Positions 1 through 10,821 of a stretch of DNA of 64,000 nt are shown in pieces; the first letter of the stretch is position 1, and each line of letters opens with the position of its first letter. Position numbers and translations under genes: made by a program. The stretch is from Apium graveolens (Eukaryota > Streptophyta > Magnoliopsida > Apiales > Apiaceae), in contig NC_133653.1 of assembly GCF_009905375.1 (NCBI RefSeq), positions 96,708,609-96,772,608 of the forward strand, read 5' to 3'. The notes beneath the pieces were generated by a model. It did not search any database and was not told where the DNA came from. It saw only the letters and a list, made by a program, of their open reading frames with translations.

Positions 1-1251
1 ACTGATAAGTACTTTAATTTCAGTGACTTGGTTTTGTTTGAGTTAGGCTTTAAGTTAGGAGGACTTAATAAGAGAGGTAAAAGTGTCTATTATGTTAGAT
101 TTTTCATGATGCTTGCTAACCATCTCATTGAGAATATTGTAATTGAGAACCCAACCAACAAGCTGAATTATTGGGTTCAACAAAGAAGAAAAATTGTAGA
201 TCTTAATAGAGCAGACCACCACAAAGAGGTTCCCCTCTTCTATTTTCCAGTAATTGAGGGACCTCAGGTAAGTGAGGTAATTTCTACTGTCTCCACTCTT
301 CCAACCTCACACATTTCTTTGCCTTCAAATGTAGCAATGGCATCTGCGTCAATGACTAAACAGATGCCTAATCGAGCTACTAAATCACAAACTTCTAAAT
401 CCAAATTAAAGAAAGCCTCCTCTGGTTTCTTTCAAAAGAAACTAATTGCAAAATCCACTAAACAAAAATAGAGGAGTGTGAAGGTGGGTGAGAAAGGTGA
501 GGGACAGGGTGAAAATCAAAGAAACCCTAAGGATAAGGCTGGAGAGAAGAGTGTACCCAAACCTAGCCACACCAGAGTTTTCCAACAAACTGTGGTTGTT
601 AATAAGAAAATCAGCTCATTACTAGTTTCATCCTCCCAAAAGGATGTCACTATTGAAACAAGCTCCCAACCAGGAGCACATGCCAAAAGGGGTAGGGACA
701 CTAGCTCACCACAAACTTATGCTAGAAAGAAAAGATCAAAAACCCTTGGGGATGCACAGGGCACACACACAGTGCAAACTGGTGCTAAAGACCCAGTCAC
801 TGCACCATCTCAAAGTCAGATCGATGTGGCTCCAATAAATGTGGAGTCACAGCCAAAATCTCTTATAATTGAAGCACCTGATACACCAAATTCTCCCACA
901 CACTCACTGGATGTTGACATGATAAATACATCACTTCCAAATTCTCCATCTTTAACTCTTTTGGAGAAGCCAAAAATCCAAGCAAGTGAGCATCATCTTT
1001 TAGATGATTTGTTGGCTCACTTGCCATTTCTTTCTGAGACTGTTGAAACTTCTGTGCCTAAATTATCATGAATCTGCACAGAGTCTACAATAGTCTCCAC
1101 TCCAAACTCATTTATTTCTTCTATCCCGATGGATATTCATCATCCATCGAGTAGTGATTGTATCCCGACGGATAAGCCTAACAGCAGTCATCTATCGGAT
1201 AGCCAAACTACTGTCCCGATGGATATTCCTCATCCGTCGGGAGTCTCTGCA
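1..1251 (+). pseudogene. Decayed env-like extra ORF of a Sirevirus-like copia element, N-terminal part
   Basis: Frame 1 is open from the first base of the window, so the true start lies to the left. It is interrupted by TAG at 469-471 and TGA at 1069-1071, then stays open to TAA at 1252-1254. The first 60 or so residues have a hydrophobic, globular look with the run FELGFKLGG and ARG/TYR-rich segments. After about residue 90 the sequence becomes Ser/Pro/Thr/Lys-rich and disordered. It lies upstream of a copia polypurine tract and 3' LTR, where Sireviruses carry an additional env-like ORF after pol. Assignment rests on that position and on general resemblance; I see no signal peptide or clear membrane span, so an envelope function is not shown. 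It could instead be a lineage-specific accessory ORF. Confidence 0.5.
1124..1241 (+). repeat. Cluster of CCCGAYGGAT / ATCCRTCGGG motifs inside the reading frame
   Basis: Short direct and inverted copies of CCCGATGGAT, CCCGACGGAT and their complements (CATCCATCGAG, CATCCGTCGGG) are spaced 15-40 bp apart. The same motif family is clustered in the 3' LTR of this element (4383-4463 and 4640-4728). Here it is read as codons of the extra ORF. Confidence 0.8.
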
Positions 1252-1289
1252 TAACTTAAATTTCTTCAATTCTCATAAGTGCAGAAGAC

Positions 1290-2786
1290 TTAGTAGTAAT
1301 ACAATCACTCTTAGGACTGAGGGAAGAGAGTGAATTGAGTGAGATTCTGGGTTGCTCCCAGGAAAAAGGAGAGAAAAAAGAGTGAACAAATACAATCCAT
1401 TTCTTCAGGACTGGCAAAAGTGAGTGAGAGGAGTCCCACCTTAGATGGTGAAGGTGAGGGTGTGAGGGTGGGGAGCCAAGGGGAGCCCTTGATGCAAAAA
1501 GAGAGAGAAATTGAGAAAAATGCAGGTACAGGACAAATAAGGATGGACATCATTTCTAGTGAGTCAATGAATGCCAATGATGCAGACATAGAGAAACTAT
1601 CTTAGCAAAATCAAGCTGTTATAAGTTTCATCTCTTTGGATGCTGAGGCATTTACTCATCCTGTTCCAGCATATCAAATTTTGGTTGGACAGGGCAATGT
1701 AAATGCAGAAAGAATGCTGAACTTGGTGCACACCACCATTCAATGCAAAGAGCTAAGGATGCCATCACAGCTATGCCACCTATAGCTGATGATGATGTTG
1801 ACTATGGGACTAGGGAATCTGCTGATTTCTTTGGAGATGATGGTGAAAATGAGGAGATCATGGACATAGGGGGAGAAGCAGGCACCAGCTCTAGATCTGG
1901 CCTTCCTTCATGGTTATTCTCCAAGGAATGTGATCTTCAACATTTTAAGGTCACTCTCGTTCATCAAATTCAGTAAATACACAATGCTATTCAATCTACC
2001 ACATATACAGCCACCAGGAAGCTCTTATAGGCACATCTAAATTCTCTGCAACTGCATCAAATCCAAGGTCTCCAACACAACCAGGATATCACTTCTATCA
2101 AGACAGAGATCAATCAAGTAAAGAATGATATTTCTAAAAGATTAGATGCCAAACTTCCAGAAGCCACAATGATTGATATTAAAAGGCAGCTAAGGAAAAA
2201 CACTGATCTTGCAACCAAGGTGGATTCCTTGGATAAAAGAATGACTGCTATTGAAGCCTCTCTAACAGCTATACATCTCCACCAAGCACAGCAAACAGAC
2301 TTACTTCAAAAGCTAGTGGCAACACAAACCTCTTCCTCTACTCAACTTGCTGATAACAAAAAAAGGGAGAAAGAAAGCTCTATTGTCCCAATCAGTCAAG
2401 AGGAATCAAGGAGTGAGGGGGCAAGGAATGAGGGGGAGCAGAAAGTGCTAAACATCCAAGTCAGTAAAGTAATTGTGCCAACAATTGCTTTCACAAAGCC
2501 ACCAGCCATGGACAGTATTGATATCATAAATCTGGCAGCAGCAAAACTGAACACAGATGACAAACTGCTAAAGATTGATGTAGCAGCAGCTGAGAAGGAG
2601 TTGAAAGAAAAGTGGAGAAAGATAGATGCATAGATTCAATAAAAGTTTGGGCCAATTCAGAAGCCAGACAAAACATTCATTCATCACTCTAAAGTCAAGA
2701 ACATTTCTGTGAATGAAATGAGTATGAATTATCTGGAAAAGGCCAAACATCTTGCATCAAATCTCCAAAAGCAGATTTCATCATGA
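1290..2786 (+). pseudogene. Decayed middle part of the copia extra ORF
   Basis: Open blocks at 1339-1605, 1743-1976 and 2169-2633 continue the same charged, low-complexity composition. They are separated by stops and at least one frame change. The block from 2169 is rich in Lys, Glu, Ala and Leu and looks helical or coiled-coil-like (for example the stretch around TKVDSLDKRMTAIEASL). Readable sequence continues in the same frame past TAG at 2631-2633 and TAA at 2640-2642 as far as TGA at 2784-2786, where the frame moves to that of the next block. No catalytic motif is visible. It is judged a pseudogene because at least four stops and one frameshift break it. Confidence 0.45.
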
Positions 2787-4099
2787 AGCCTAAAAGAAAC
2801 TATTCAAAGTTTTCATACAAGAATCCTATGGATACTGTGTATGTGACACTAAGGCCTGATGAGAAGAAGCTGCTTGCTAGGTCAATTGCCTTCTACAAAG
2901 ATCCAGCTGATTTAGCACTCAAAAGAAGATTAGCCAAGATTTACAGAAATGGTAAGGAAATTTGTGTGGTGGCTGGACACCCCATGTTTGTGGAAGCTAA
3001 TAAGGAAGAGAAAGAAAGAATCAGGCAAGAAAAGAAGCAAGATGTTCTGGATGCTAAAAAGCTTAAACAAAAGAAGAAGCAAGTTGCTATCTTGGCCAAG
3101 CTTCAAGCTGTAAAAACCACAATAGAAATTCCTGAACAACTAACTGTAATTGCTGAACCTAAGGATCTGGAAGTGCAAGAAGAACCACAGCAGAAAAGAA
3201 AATTCAGATACAAACTCCATTCCAAGAGGAAATTGAACTTTAGTGATGAGGAAAAGGAAGACCAAATTCTCAAAAAGCCTACAACTACAACTCAGACATC
3301 AAAATCCTCAGTGGTATTTGAAGAATTCAAGGTGGTTGATCCAACAAGGAATATTCATGGTGAGCCAATTGTTTCTAAGGATGAGCCAGTAGACTGGGAT
3401 AATTTGCCAATTCTTGAGCTAAATTTACCTATCTTCAAGACAAAGAAGACAAAGACAAGAGCTAGCAAGAAAGTGAATCCAGTGATTCTCAAATCCAAGA
3501 CCCTAGTCAAATCTAAATCCACAGTCAACAAAGGAGATATGCTGTACATCTGTGATATCAAAGAGTTTTCTGACATTAACCTCTACTTAGATGAATTGGA
3601 AGAAGTTAGAGGAATTGATACTCACAGACATCTCCCTGAAAGACTGGTATTCAATTACAAGGGAGGAAAATAGATGATATGGCCACTTTACAGGATTCTT
3701 CTAGAAAGCCAATCTGTGCTAATAAATATCTACTCATCTTTCAAAAAGAACTTTGGATACCATGTTACTGCTAGAAGATTAGTTCTAAAGAAGATTGAGG
3801 AGCTGAGGAGTAATAGAGCCAAAGATGCACTTCCAAAAACTCTATCTATTCCCTTCACAGGAAAGAGAGTGAATTTGAGGCCTTATTGGTTGACGGAATT
3901 CAGGGATGAAAAAGGAGTTAGAAGATTTTTCAGATTGGAGGACCAATTGAGTATCTCTAGCAATGAGACTCTGTTGAAAATGCAAGGAATGTTGGATCTC
4001 TCAGAAGCTGATGAACTTGAATTTCATAGACAACTCCAAAACCAGATAGAAGAGAAAAACATGAGGCTTGGGAAGAAAACTAGACAATCAAGAAAATAG
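2783..4099 (+). pseudogene. C-terminal part of the copia extra ORF, one in-frame TAG
   Basis: This is the longest coding-like stretch of the element, 438 codons if the TAG at 3671-3673 is ignored. The first 90 residues contain a compact block (KPKRNYSKFSYKNPMDTVY, then an Arg/Lys-rich helix). A Lys/Glu-rich probable coiled coil follows at about residues 70-115. After the TAG a second compact region contains the run RPYWLTEFRDEKGVRRFFRL. The ORF stops about 190 bp before the polypurine tract, so it is the last coding unit of the element. No RT, RNase H or integrase motif is present. I recognise the type from plant copia elements with extra 3' ORFs but cannot assign a biochemical function. Confidence 0.5.
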
Positions 4100-4290
4100 A
4101 CTTATCTGCTCAGACTAGAGGAGCACCTTGGCAATGATTGTGAGCTATTCTTTGTATACTTTGCATTGTTCAATTTTCAGTAAATATTACAGCACTTATC
4201 AGTTTTATCTACTATTTTCAATCTGTATTCTTAGAAGTGTTTTGTTATCATCAAGTTTCTCTTAATTTATGGCTACAATTCCAGTAGACA

Positions 4291-4304
4291 TAAATTGGGG
4301 GAGA
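4291..4304 (+). other. Polypurine tract of the copia element
   Basis: TAAATTGGGGGAGA directly precedes the TGTTAG start of the 3' LTR. This is the usual plus-strand primer site of plant copia elements and gives the element's orientation as plus. Confidence 0.85.
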
Positions 4305-4382
4305 TTGTTAGGAATATGTTGTGAACTTGATGATAACTTAATCAAAACACCTTAGTAGATTTAACTTAGTGAATTTTGTAGC

Positions 4383-4463
4383 ACTCGACGGATGATCAGA
4401 TATAGTCCCGTCGGATGATTCAATATAGTCCCGACGGATGATGATTTGATATCCATCGAGTGA
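4383..4463 (+). repeat. LTR cluster 1 of the CGACGGATGAT motif (four copies, mixed orientation)
   Basis: Copies read ACTCGACGGATGATCA, CCCGTCGGATGATTCA, CCCGACGGATGATGA and the inverted ATCCATCGAGTG. The first and last copies can pair as an imperfect palindrome. Confidence 0.8.
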
Positions 4464-4639
4464 GTAGCTTATGTAACAATAAGTATTGTAGCACATTTCT
4501 ACAAACAACTTTGTGTAGATTTTGTAGTACCATATGAGTCCTATTGATTACTAGTAGATATGCAGAATAGGTTGATCAATTGTAAATATGAGATGTCTTG
4601 TAATTCTGCATAAATGAAATGGAGTTAAGTGTCAAATAG

Positions 4640-4728
4640 CTACCCGACGGATGATCAACAAAGCTACCCGACGGATGATCAACAAAGCCACCCGACGGAT
4701 AACAAGCATATACCCGACGGATGATCAA
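4640..4728 (+). repeat. LTR cluster 2: four tandem CCCGACGGATGATCAA copies
   Basis: Four direct copies of ACCCGACGGAT(GATCAA) are spaced at about 24 bp (near 4642, 4666, 4690 and 4712), roughly 110-190 bp upstream of the TATA-like site at 4835. The position and CpG content suggest promoter-proximal regulatory repeats; that role is inferred. Confidence 0.8.
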
Positions 4729-5367
4729 TTCAAATATCTGTTGACAGTGACAACACAGTCACATGCGTTGGGTATTTGCAAAAGGAATGTGACAGCCTGT
4801 TTAGCAGGAAATTGAGAACAAAGAAGCATTACCATTTATATACAAGTTATGATGATTTTCAAAGATGCTGGAATAGAGTAATGAAGCAGCATGGAGTTAG
4901 ACTTGATAGGTTTTGTTTTATTATCTTGTCTTATTACCATATAAACATGGTGATATATAAACCAATTGTAGCAAGTAGAACAGCAACAACAACAACAACA
5001 AACATCAAACAAAGTAAAACACATTTAGAAGAGAAATAGAAAAGGCTGTATCTGTTAAGAATTTCTTTGTAGTTTGTTTGTTCACTTGTAAAGCAGCTGT
5101 GAGCCAAATTGAGCTTCATAGAGCTCTCAAATTGATATATATATATATGGTGGATACATTCAAATCCACCGGAAAATTTTAAAGACTTGTGTTTTTATTA
5201 CTTTGTGTTTGATTTACTTAATTTTTTATTCCGCACTTTACAAATCAAAACACTTATATATATATATATATATATTGAGTTGGAATATTTTTATAAATCT
5301 CGAAAAAAAACCAGAATTATATTCAACCCCTCTTCTGTAATTCTTGTTGTATATTTAGTGAATAACA

Positions 5368-7400
5368 GGCCTTACTGATCTAAATTTGGATCACCACTGT
5401 TTACTGATCCAAATTTACTTTAATATAAAATAATGAGTTTATTACTTTTATAGTTTTAGTTTATTAGATTTAAAATTGATTTGTGATTAACTAATGAATG
5501 TTAATGATATTTTAGATGTTAATTACTGACATTAATATTTTTTTAAAGCTAATTTAGTCTATAATTTTAATATTTTTAGGTGTAGTAAAAGAAATTATTT
5601 TCTATTTAATTAATTTATTAGATATAATATAAATAGTTATTCATGTTTAAATATAAAATTTAAGAATAAAGTGTTTAATATGATATTTACATGTTATAAT
5701 ATATAAAAGATAATTTGGATCAAAATTTGGACAACACCGTTAAAGTTCATCAGAAATTTGGTTCAAAGTTTAATTTTGATTTTTGGATCATATTGTTGTA
5801 AATGACCTAATAAAAAGATAGGGTGAAATACAAATTTAGCCTATTTTTACATAAAATTGACAAAAATAACCAATTTCTGAAAAGTTGGTCAACTTTAGCC
5901 GATGGGATACCCAACTGTCAATGGAGTATCCACTTTATACAAGATACCCAACTGGCAGTGGAGTATCCCATATATGAAATACCCAACTAACAGTGGAGTA
6001 TCTTATATAAATTGGGATACCCAACTGACAGTGGAGTATTCAATCGGCCAAAATTGGCCACTTTTTTCAAAATGAATATTTTTGTTAAATTTTTTTAAAA
6101 ATCGGCTATTTTTGTCATTTTTTCTAAAAAGATATGGTGTCAAATACCGAGTTCCTTTGGAGGGATAATTTTGTAAATATACGTGGGCTACTACCGAGGC
6201 ACTTAAATGCTAGTACGACCAAGCAGTGATAAATATAATTGACAAATCTCGTTGATTAATTTTATTTAGAAAATACGATGATACATGATTTGTCTATAAA
6301 GAATTTTTACATGCACTTATGCTTAATAACTTAAAATATACCTTTAATATACCCGGTAAAAATTGTACTTGATTACTATAATTACCTTTAATCATAGAAG
6401 TAAATTAACAGAGATGAATATATTCGGTGATATTTATACGAACTCTTATAATAGGAAAGTATAGTAATATTAACACAATTTATGTTTATCAACCTTATAC
6501 TTCGACTATGGTTTTGTTTCTTGGCACAAGGTAAAATTGCACAAATATCCCAGTCAAGCACCCTATTCCCCATTTTGTTCACAGAAATTGAACTTAAGAA
6601 CATTTACTACCAATTTTTAGTAAATTGAATGGTGTCAACACATCAAAATGGTATATTTTTACACAATTTTTACGGATAGCCCTACAATATATCAACATAA
6701 CACTCTTAAATACGTTACAACTTATATATATTACATCCGTTACAATACACGATATAATAATTTTAAACATATAAACAACGTGAACAAAGAAATCAATATC
6801 AACAACCGTCATTAAATTTGTTTGATAAGACTATAGTCAATAAAATACACGTTAAAGAAGATATAACCGCGTCAAAAACGTGACCCGTAAAATCCCCAAA
6901 TGTCATCTAGGAAAATAACAAGAAAGTGATCTATGTACACAAATTTGTTCATGCCAACTTCTTACTTCCCAAATTTTGTTACATTTTCTTATGTGCAGAT
7001 AATGTCATAGAAATTCTCCATATATAAATTTGGGATGATTGCATCTAAACCGCAATTTTAGCATTTAATATTTTCAATCTTCCAAAGCAAGTTAAAAAAT
7101 ATCAAATCAAAAGTCGGTAGATTAGACTTACAGGGGTAAATTGGTCAGAGAAAAAGTAAAAAAATGTTGTACACATTGGTGGGCTGTATGACCGTCATAA
7201 AAACACCACTCAATTACCAGTCATCAGACTCAGCACCATGCCACAACCCCACCCAACCCTAGAGTACACCCCTCTCAAGAAACACTCACACATTAATAAT
7301 AAACTATACACATGTAATCAGAAAATATTTAAAATAAAATTCCCCAAGGTGTTGTATTTTTACATTTTGTTTGTTTTCTAAATATTGTTAGAAAAGAGAC
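5368..7400. other. AT-rich intergenic spacer between copia LTR and PLATZ gene
   Basis: No gene is visible. Short ORFs on both strands are AT-rich chance frames without recognisable motifs. The only structured part is the repeat element at about 5812-6147. Confidence 0.6.
5812..6147. repeat. Small repeat element with four GGATACCCAACTG...GAGTATCC units
   Basis: Four units of about 26-29 bp lie at 5904-5932, 5944-5969, 5977-6003 and 6014-6040. Each has inverted ends (GGATAC/GTATCC). The cluster is flanked by partly complementary arms containing ATTGACAAAAATAACC on the left and GGCTATTTTTGTCA on the right. Similar 20 bp direct sequences (AAAAAGATAGGGTG and AAAAAGATATGGTG) bracket it. It resembles a foldback or MITE-like non-autonomous element; the class is not certain. 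Confidence 0.55.
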
Positions 7401-7422
7401 ATTATTTCTGGAACCTGCAGAG

Positions 7423-7431
7423 CTTAAATAG
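7423..7431 (+). promoter_or_regulatory. Possible TATA box of the PLATZ gene
   Basis: CTTAAATAG lies 172 bp before the ATG, in a plausible position for a plant core promoter with a 5' UTR of about 140 nt. It is a weak match and no transcript evidence is available. Confidence 0.3.
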
Positions 7432-7602
7432 AGGCCAAGACTCAAGAGTGTCTTTGAGTAGGTTTACTGGGACATGTGAGACTCTATTATCTCTACATAC
7501 ATTATACATACATCACCCTGCATCCTATACATACAAACAAGTATTATAAATCAATATAATAGTATTACATAGACTAGTATAAAGAATAAAGACCAGGGAG
7601 AG

Positions 7603-10587
7603 ATGGCAAAAGAATCATCATCATCATCAAGAAGAAGAAGAGCTATGGAAGATATATCAAAGAAACCTGCATGGTTAAAAGAATTGTTGGCTGAAACATT
7701 CTTTGAAACATGTGGGGTCCATGATACTACAAGGAAGAACGAGAAGAACATATTTTGCTTGTTATGTTGTCATAGCTTTTGCCCTCACTGCCTTCCTGCT
7801 CATAATTCTCATCCCCTGCTTCAGGTATACAATCATGTCTATATTTCATATGAATTCTACTATCTTTTCATGCAGACTTGCTTTTTGATCTTGTAGGCTT
7901 TGTAATTCTATGTGGGGTTTGGAGAATTCAATGAGTTGTTACACCAAAAACTTGAATTTATATTCTTACTTTCAAGATTTTTTGAAAATTTTCTACTTGA
8001 GGTTTCTTTGAATTCTGTTTAGTTCTGTGATTGATCAAGAATTCTCAAGTTTCTTGCTTTCTTGATTGGATTGGGATCTTTATAAATTAGTGAAGAAATT
8101 ATGGTTTAATTTTCAAGAATTGGTTTTCTTGAAGGCCTTTTACATATACTACTTTTACACTTTTAGTCAACTTTTCATTGAATTTCAAGAAAATTTTATA
8201 AGATCTTTGGTTCACACTTTAGAATATCCCTTTTGATGTAAGTGTTTCTATTGTATACTAAAAGGGTGTGGTTGGACATCTGTTTTCCCATATCTGGATT
8301 TGTTTCCTTTCCCTTATTGACATGATTTTATTTCTTTATCCAATTCCCCCCCCCCCTGCTACCAAAGGTTCCTCTGCTGTTGCTTTCAAAGAAAGTGAAA
8401 GTTTGACCCAAAATTCATCTCTAGTCTATTTTGTTTTCATCTAAACCCACTACTCATCCTCCATAATTTACTGTTACCTCACTTCATTCATTTCCCAAGT
8501 TTACTGTTGCTTCACAAATTAATTTTCATCTTTTACTTTTTACCTAAATTCCCAGTACTTCATTGGCAGGATATTTGAACTTAATTGTGAATCCAAAAAC
8601 AATCTGATTAATAATTCAAATGTCTGATTATATGGAATTAATCATTTTACTTGTGTTGGCCATTTCTAACAATTTTTCTTTAATTTGTGTAGGTGAGGAG
8701 ATATGTTTATCATGATGTGGTTCGAGTGGATGAGATAGAAAAGATTCTTGACTGTTCTTACATCCAGGTAAATTATAATTAGTTGAACCCAATGTAAGGG
8801 GATTGCTATAGTTGTGTCCTCTATGTCTCTGGTTGGTTGTTGATGGCTCATGGCCTGGAATAATGGCACACTCTATTTTTTTTTCAATTATGTAAAATAA
8901 GATCAAAGAATTTTTTTAAGTTACTGGACTTCCATTTTAATTATTATAAAGAAAATTACTCTAGGTGTTTTTTAGTATCAGTTGGATGTACGGAAAAGAT
9001 GACAAAGATTTTTATTATGCAAGTGGATGACAAATGACAATCTAGTTGAAAATGAAAGACAAATGACAATCTAGTTGAAGATGAAAGTCCCGACATTTTT
9101 CACATGTTTAACTCATAATAAAGTTGTCTAAAATCTTAATTCTTTTAATTAAAGTAAGAAAAAATAATTTTTTATATACTTAGCTAGTTAAAACTAATTT
9201 CATGCAAATTGAAATGAAAAATAAAAATTAAATCATAAGAGTATGTTTAGTGTATATTTGTTATTTGTATTTGATACACTAAATGTGCTAATGTGATGTA
9301 CTTGTGTGTAGCCATATACCACAAACAATGCCAAAGTGATATTCTTGAATCAGAGGGCGTTTAGGTCATCCAAAGAAGTAGCCAACACTTGCTTCACCTG
9401 TGACAGAATTCTCCAGGAACCCTTCCATTTCTGTTCTCTTTCATGCAAGGTTTATTCTCTCTTTAGATATCTTTTTGTATGTGGAGACACAACCATGCAT
9501 TATCATGCAATTATTTTTTGGTATTTTTTAAAATCTTGGTATATCAATGTTGTACCAACCCCAGATGGTTGTGGTCAGTACATACCAAATGGTCAGTGCA
9601 CCATATGTTACTTGTTGCATTGTTTCTTAAAGAAAGTGAGAGCCAGGTGTTTCAATTATAACTATCAATAATAACCATCACAGAGAACCTTGTCAGAGTT
9701 TTAGGATAACATTTGCTTTATCTTAATTTTCTATTCTCATCATTATCCATATAATAAGTCACTCATGTATTTTAAAATAATAATTGAGTAAGTAGTGTTT
9801 GTCTAAGAGTCACCAATGTTTATTACTTGGTTAAAGATTGTGTTAGATAAACTAAATATTATCATGTAATTTACTTTTTGTAAGATAAAAAATATGGAAA
9901 TTTTTGTTTCAAGCAAACATATGTACCCAGTATTGCATCCATTTATTTTGTGTCTTTGAGCTGATAATGGTGTAAACTTTAGATTATTATTACAACTTAA
10001 AATTTTATATAAATATCACTAAAGATTAAAATTGTTATTTTTAAATTTTAGAAATGCTTGCTATCACGTGGACCCAAGTTTTTCTCCCCATCCAACAAAG
10101 TAATCCCTTATTGCAAGTATTGTTAACTTGTTATTAATGGAATTATAATCTTGCAGGTTTTTAACGCTAGTTTACTGCCATAGATTAAAATACTAATTAA
10201 AGTCAACAACCATTTTTATGCAAATAAATAGTGCATGGACTAACACCTTTTATGTTGCAGGTTAATCACATGGTTTATGAAGGTGAAGATTTATCCAGCA
10301 TCATCTTGGGGTTCAAGGAATGTAATGAATCTGAATTTGCCCGGGCACAATTTGAAGGACTCCGAATGGACAGTGATGACAATGGTGGTGTGATTACTCC
10401 AAATTCCATCTTGGAGGAACCTTCACATTACCATGGCTCTTCATCATGCTCTAGCCATGACATGGGCAGTTCCAGTGTAGCGCACCCCGTTCTGAAAAAG
10501 AAGAAAGGCAGTGGCTACATCCCTGGAATAATGTGCTCCCTTGGCAACAGGAGAAAGGGAGCTCCTCAAAGATCCCCTCTCTCATAA
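7603..10587 (+). CDS. PLATZ family transcription factor (four exons, 253 aa)
   Basis: PLATZ proteins are plant-specific zinc-dependent DNA-binding proteins that repress A/T-rich promoters and act in the nucleus. Exons are 7603-7824, 8693-8767, 9312-9449 and 10261-10587; all introns are phase 0 with GT-AG borders (868, 544 and 811 bp). The first zinc motif is C37-x2-H40-x11-C52-x2-C55-x4-C60-x2-C63-x3-H67-x2-H70. The second is C126-x2-C129-x10-C140-x3-C144. Exon 2 encodes the family block starting VRRYVYHDVVR, and the C-terminus ends with the family signature RRKGAPQRSPLS. All zinc ligands are present and no frame is broken, so the gene looks intact. The start is the ATG in GAGATGGCA, with no other in-frame ATG before the zinc motif except codon 15. 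A Ser/Arg-rich N-terminus precedes the domain. It is flanked only by mobile elements. Confidence 0.95.
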
Positions 10588-10589
10588 AC

Positions 10590-10595
10590 AATAAA
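10590..10595 (+). terminator. Candidate poly(A) signal of the PLATZ gene
   Basis: AATAAA begins 3 bp after the TAA stop codon. It is very close to the stop, so a further downstream signal in the AT-rich 3' region may be the one used. Confidence 0.35.
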
Positions 10596-10726
10596 AGTTT
10601 CCTAATAAGTAATGGTCGTATGTTAATTTTACTAGGTTATATCTATGGATGCATATCATTGCATAACTAGAATGATTTTAAGAATTGTTGGATTTGCTTG
10701 TGTTTTTTATGTGTTTTGCCTAGGCG

Positions 10727-10821
10727 GAGCAACTCCATTTCCTCCACAGGTGGCAGGTTATTATATTTCAAATTATGCTCCAGTTCCACCAATTTTGTTC
10801 TTGGTGGTGTGGAGTTTGCTC
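10727..10821 (+). other. Imperfect hairpin in the presumed PLATZ 3' UTR
   Basis: GAGCAACTCCA (10727-10737) can pair with TGGAGTTTGCTC (10810-10821) with one bulge. An inner perfect stem CCACCAA/TTGGTGG (10786-10792 and 10801-10807) has an 8 nt loop. An RNA-structural role is possible but unproven. Confidence 0.35.

Larger units (their letters stand above)
4306..5367 (+). mobile_element. 3' LTR of a Sirevirus-like copia element (1,062 bp)
   Basis: The LTR starts with TGTTAGGAATATG after the polypurine tract and ends with the sequence around CAACCCCTCTTCTG followed by GAATAACA. The terminal TGTTA/TAACA pair forms the expected short inverted repeat. It contains two clusters of the CCCGACGGATGATCA motif, a TATA-like TTTATATAC at 4835-4843, an AAC microsatellite at 4984-5000 and TA runs near 5135 and 5255. 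The 5' LTR is outside the window, so the target duplication cannot be checked. The right end is set by the terminal repeat and could be off by a few bases. Confidence 0.8.

Noticed and set aside
4640..4728. CRISPR-like array
   Set aside because: Repeats are short (15-16 bp), the spacing is small and irregular, and the setting is a plant LTR.
5255..5275. TA microsatellites (also near 5135, 31520, 46470) as regulatory sites
   Set aside because: Simple-sequence runs typical of plant LTRs and spacers; nothing supports a specific role.
8347..8356. C9-10 run in PLATZ intron 1 as a functional element
   Set aside because: A simple homopolymer in an intron with no further support.
9336..9671. 111-codon ORF
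   Set aside because: Only its first part (to 9449) is real, as exon 3 of PLATZ; the rest reads through the splice donor into intron 3.
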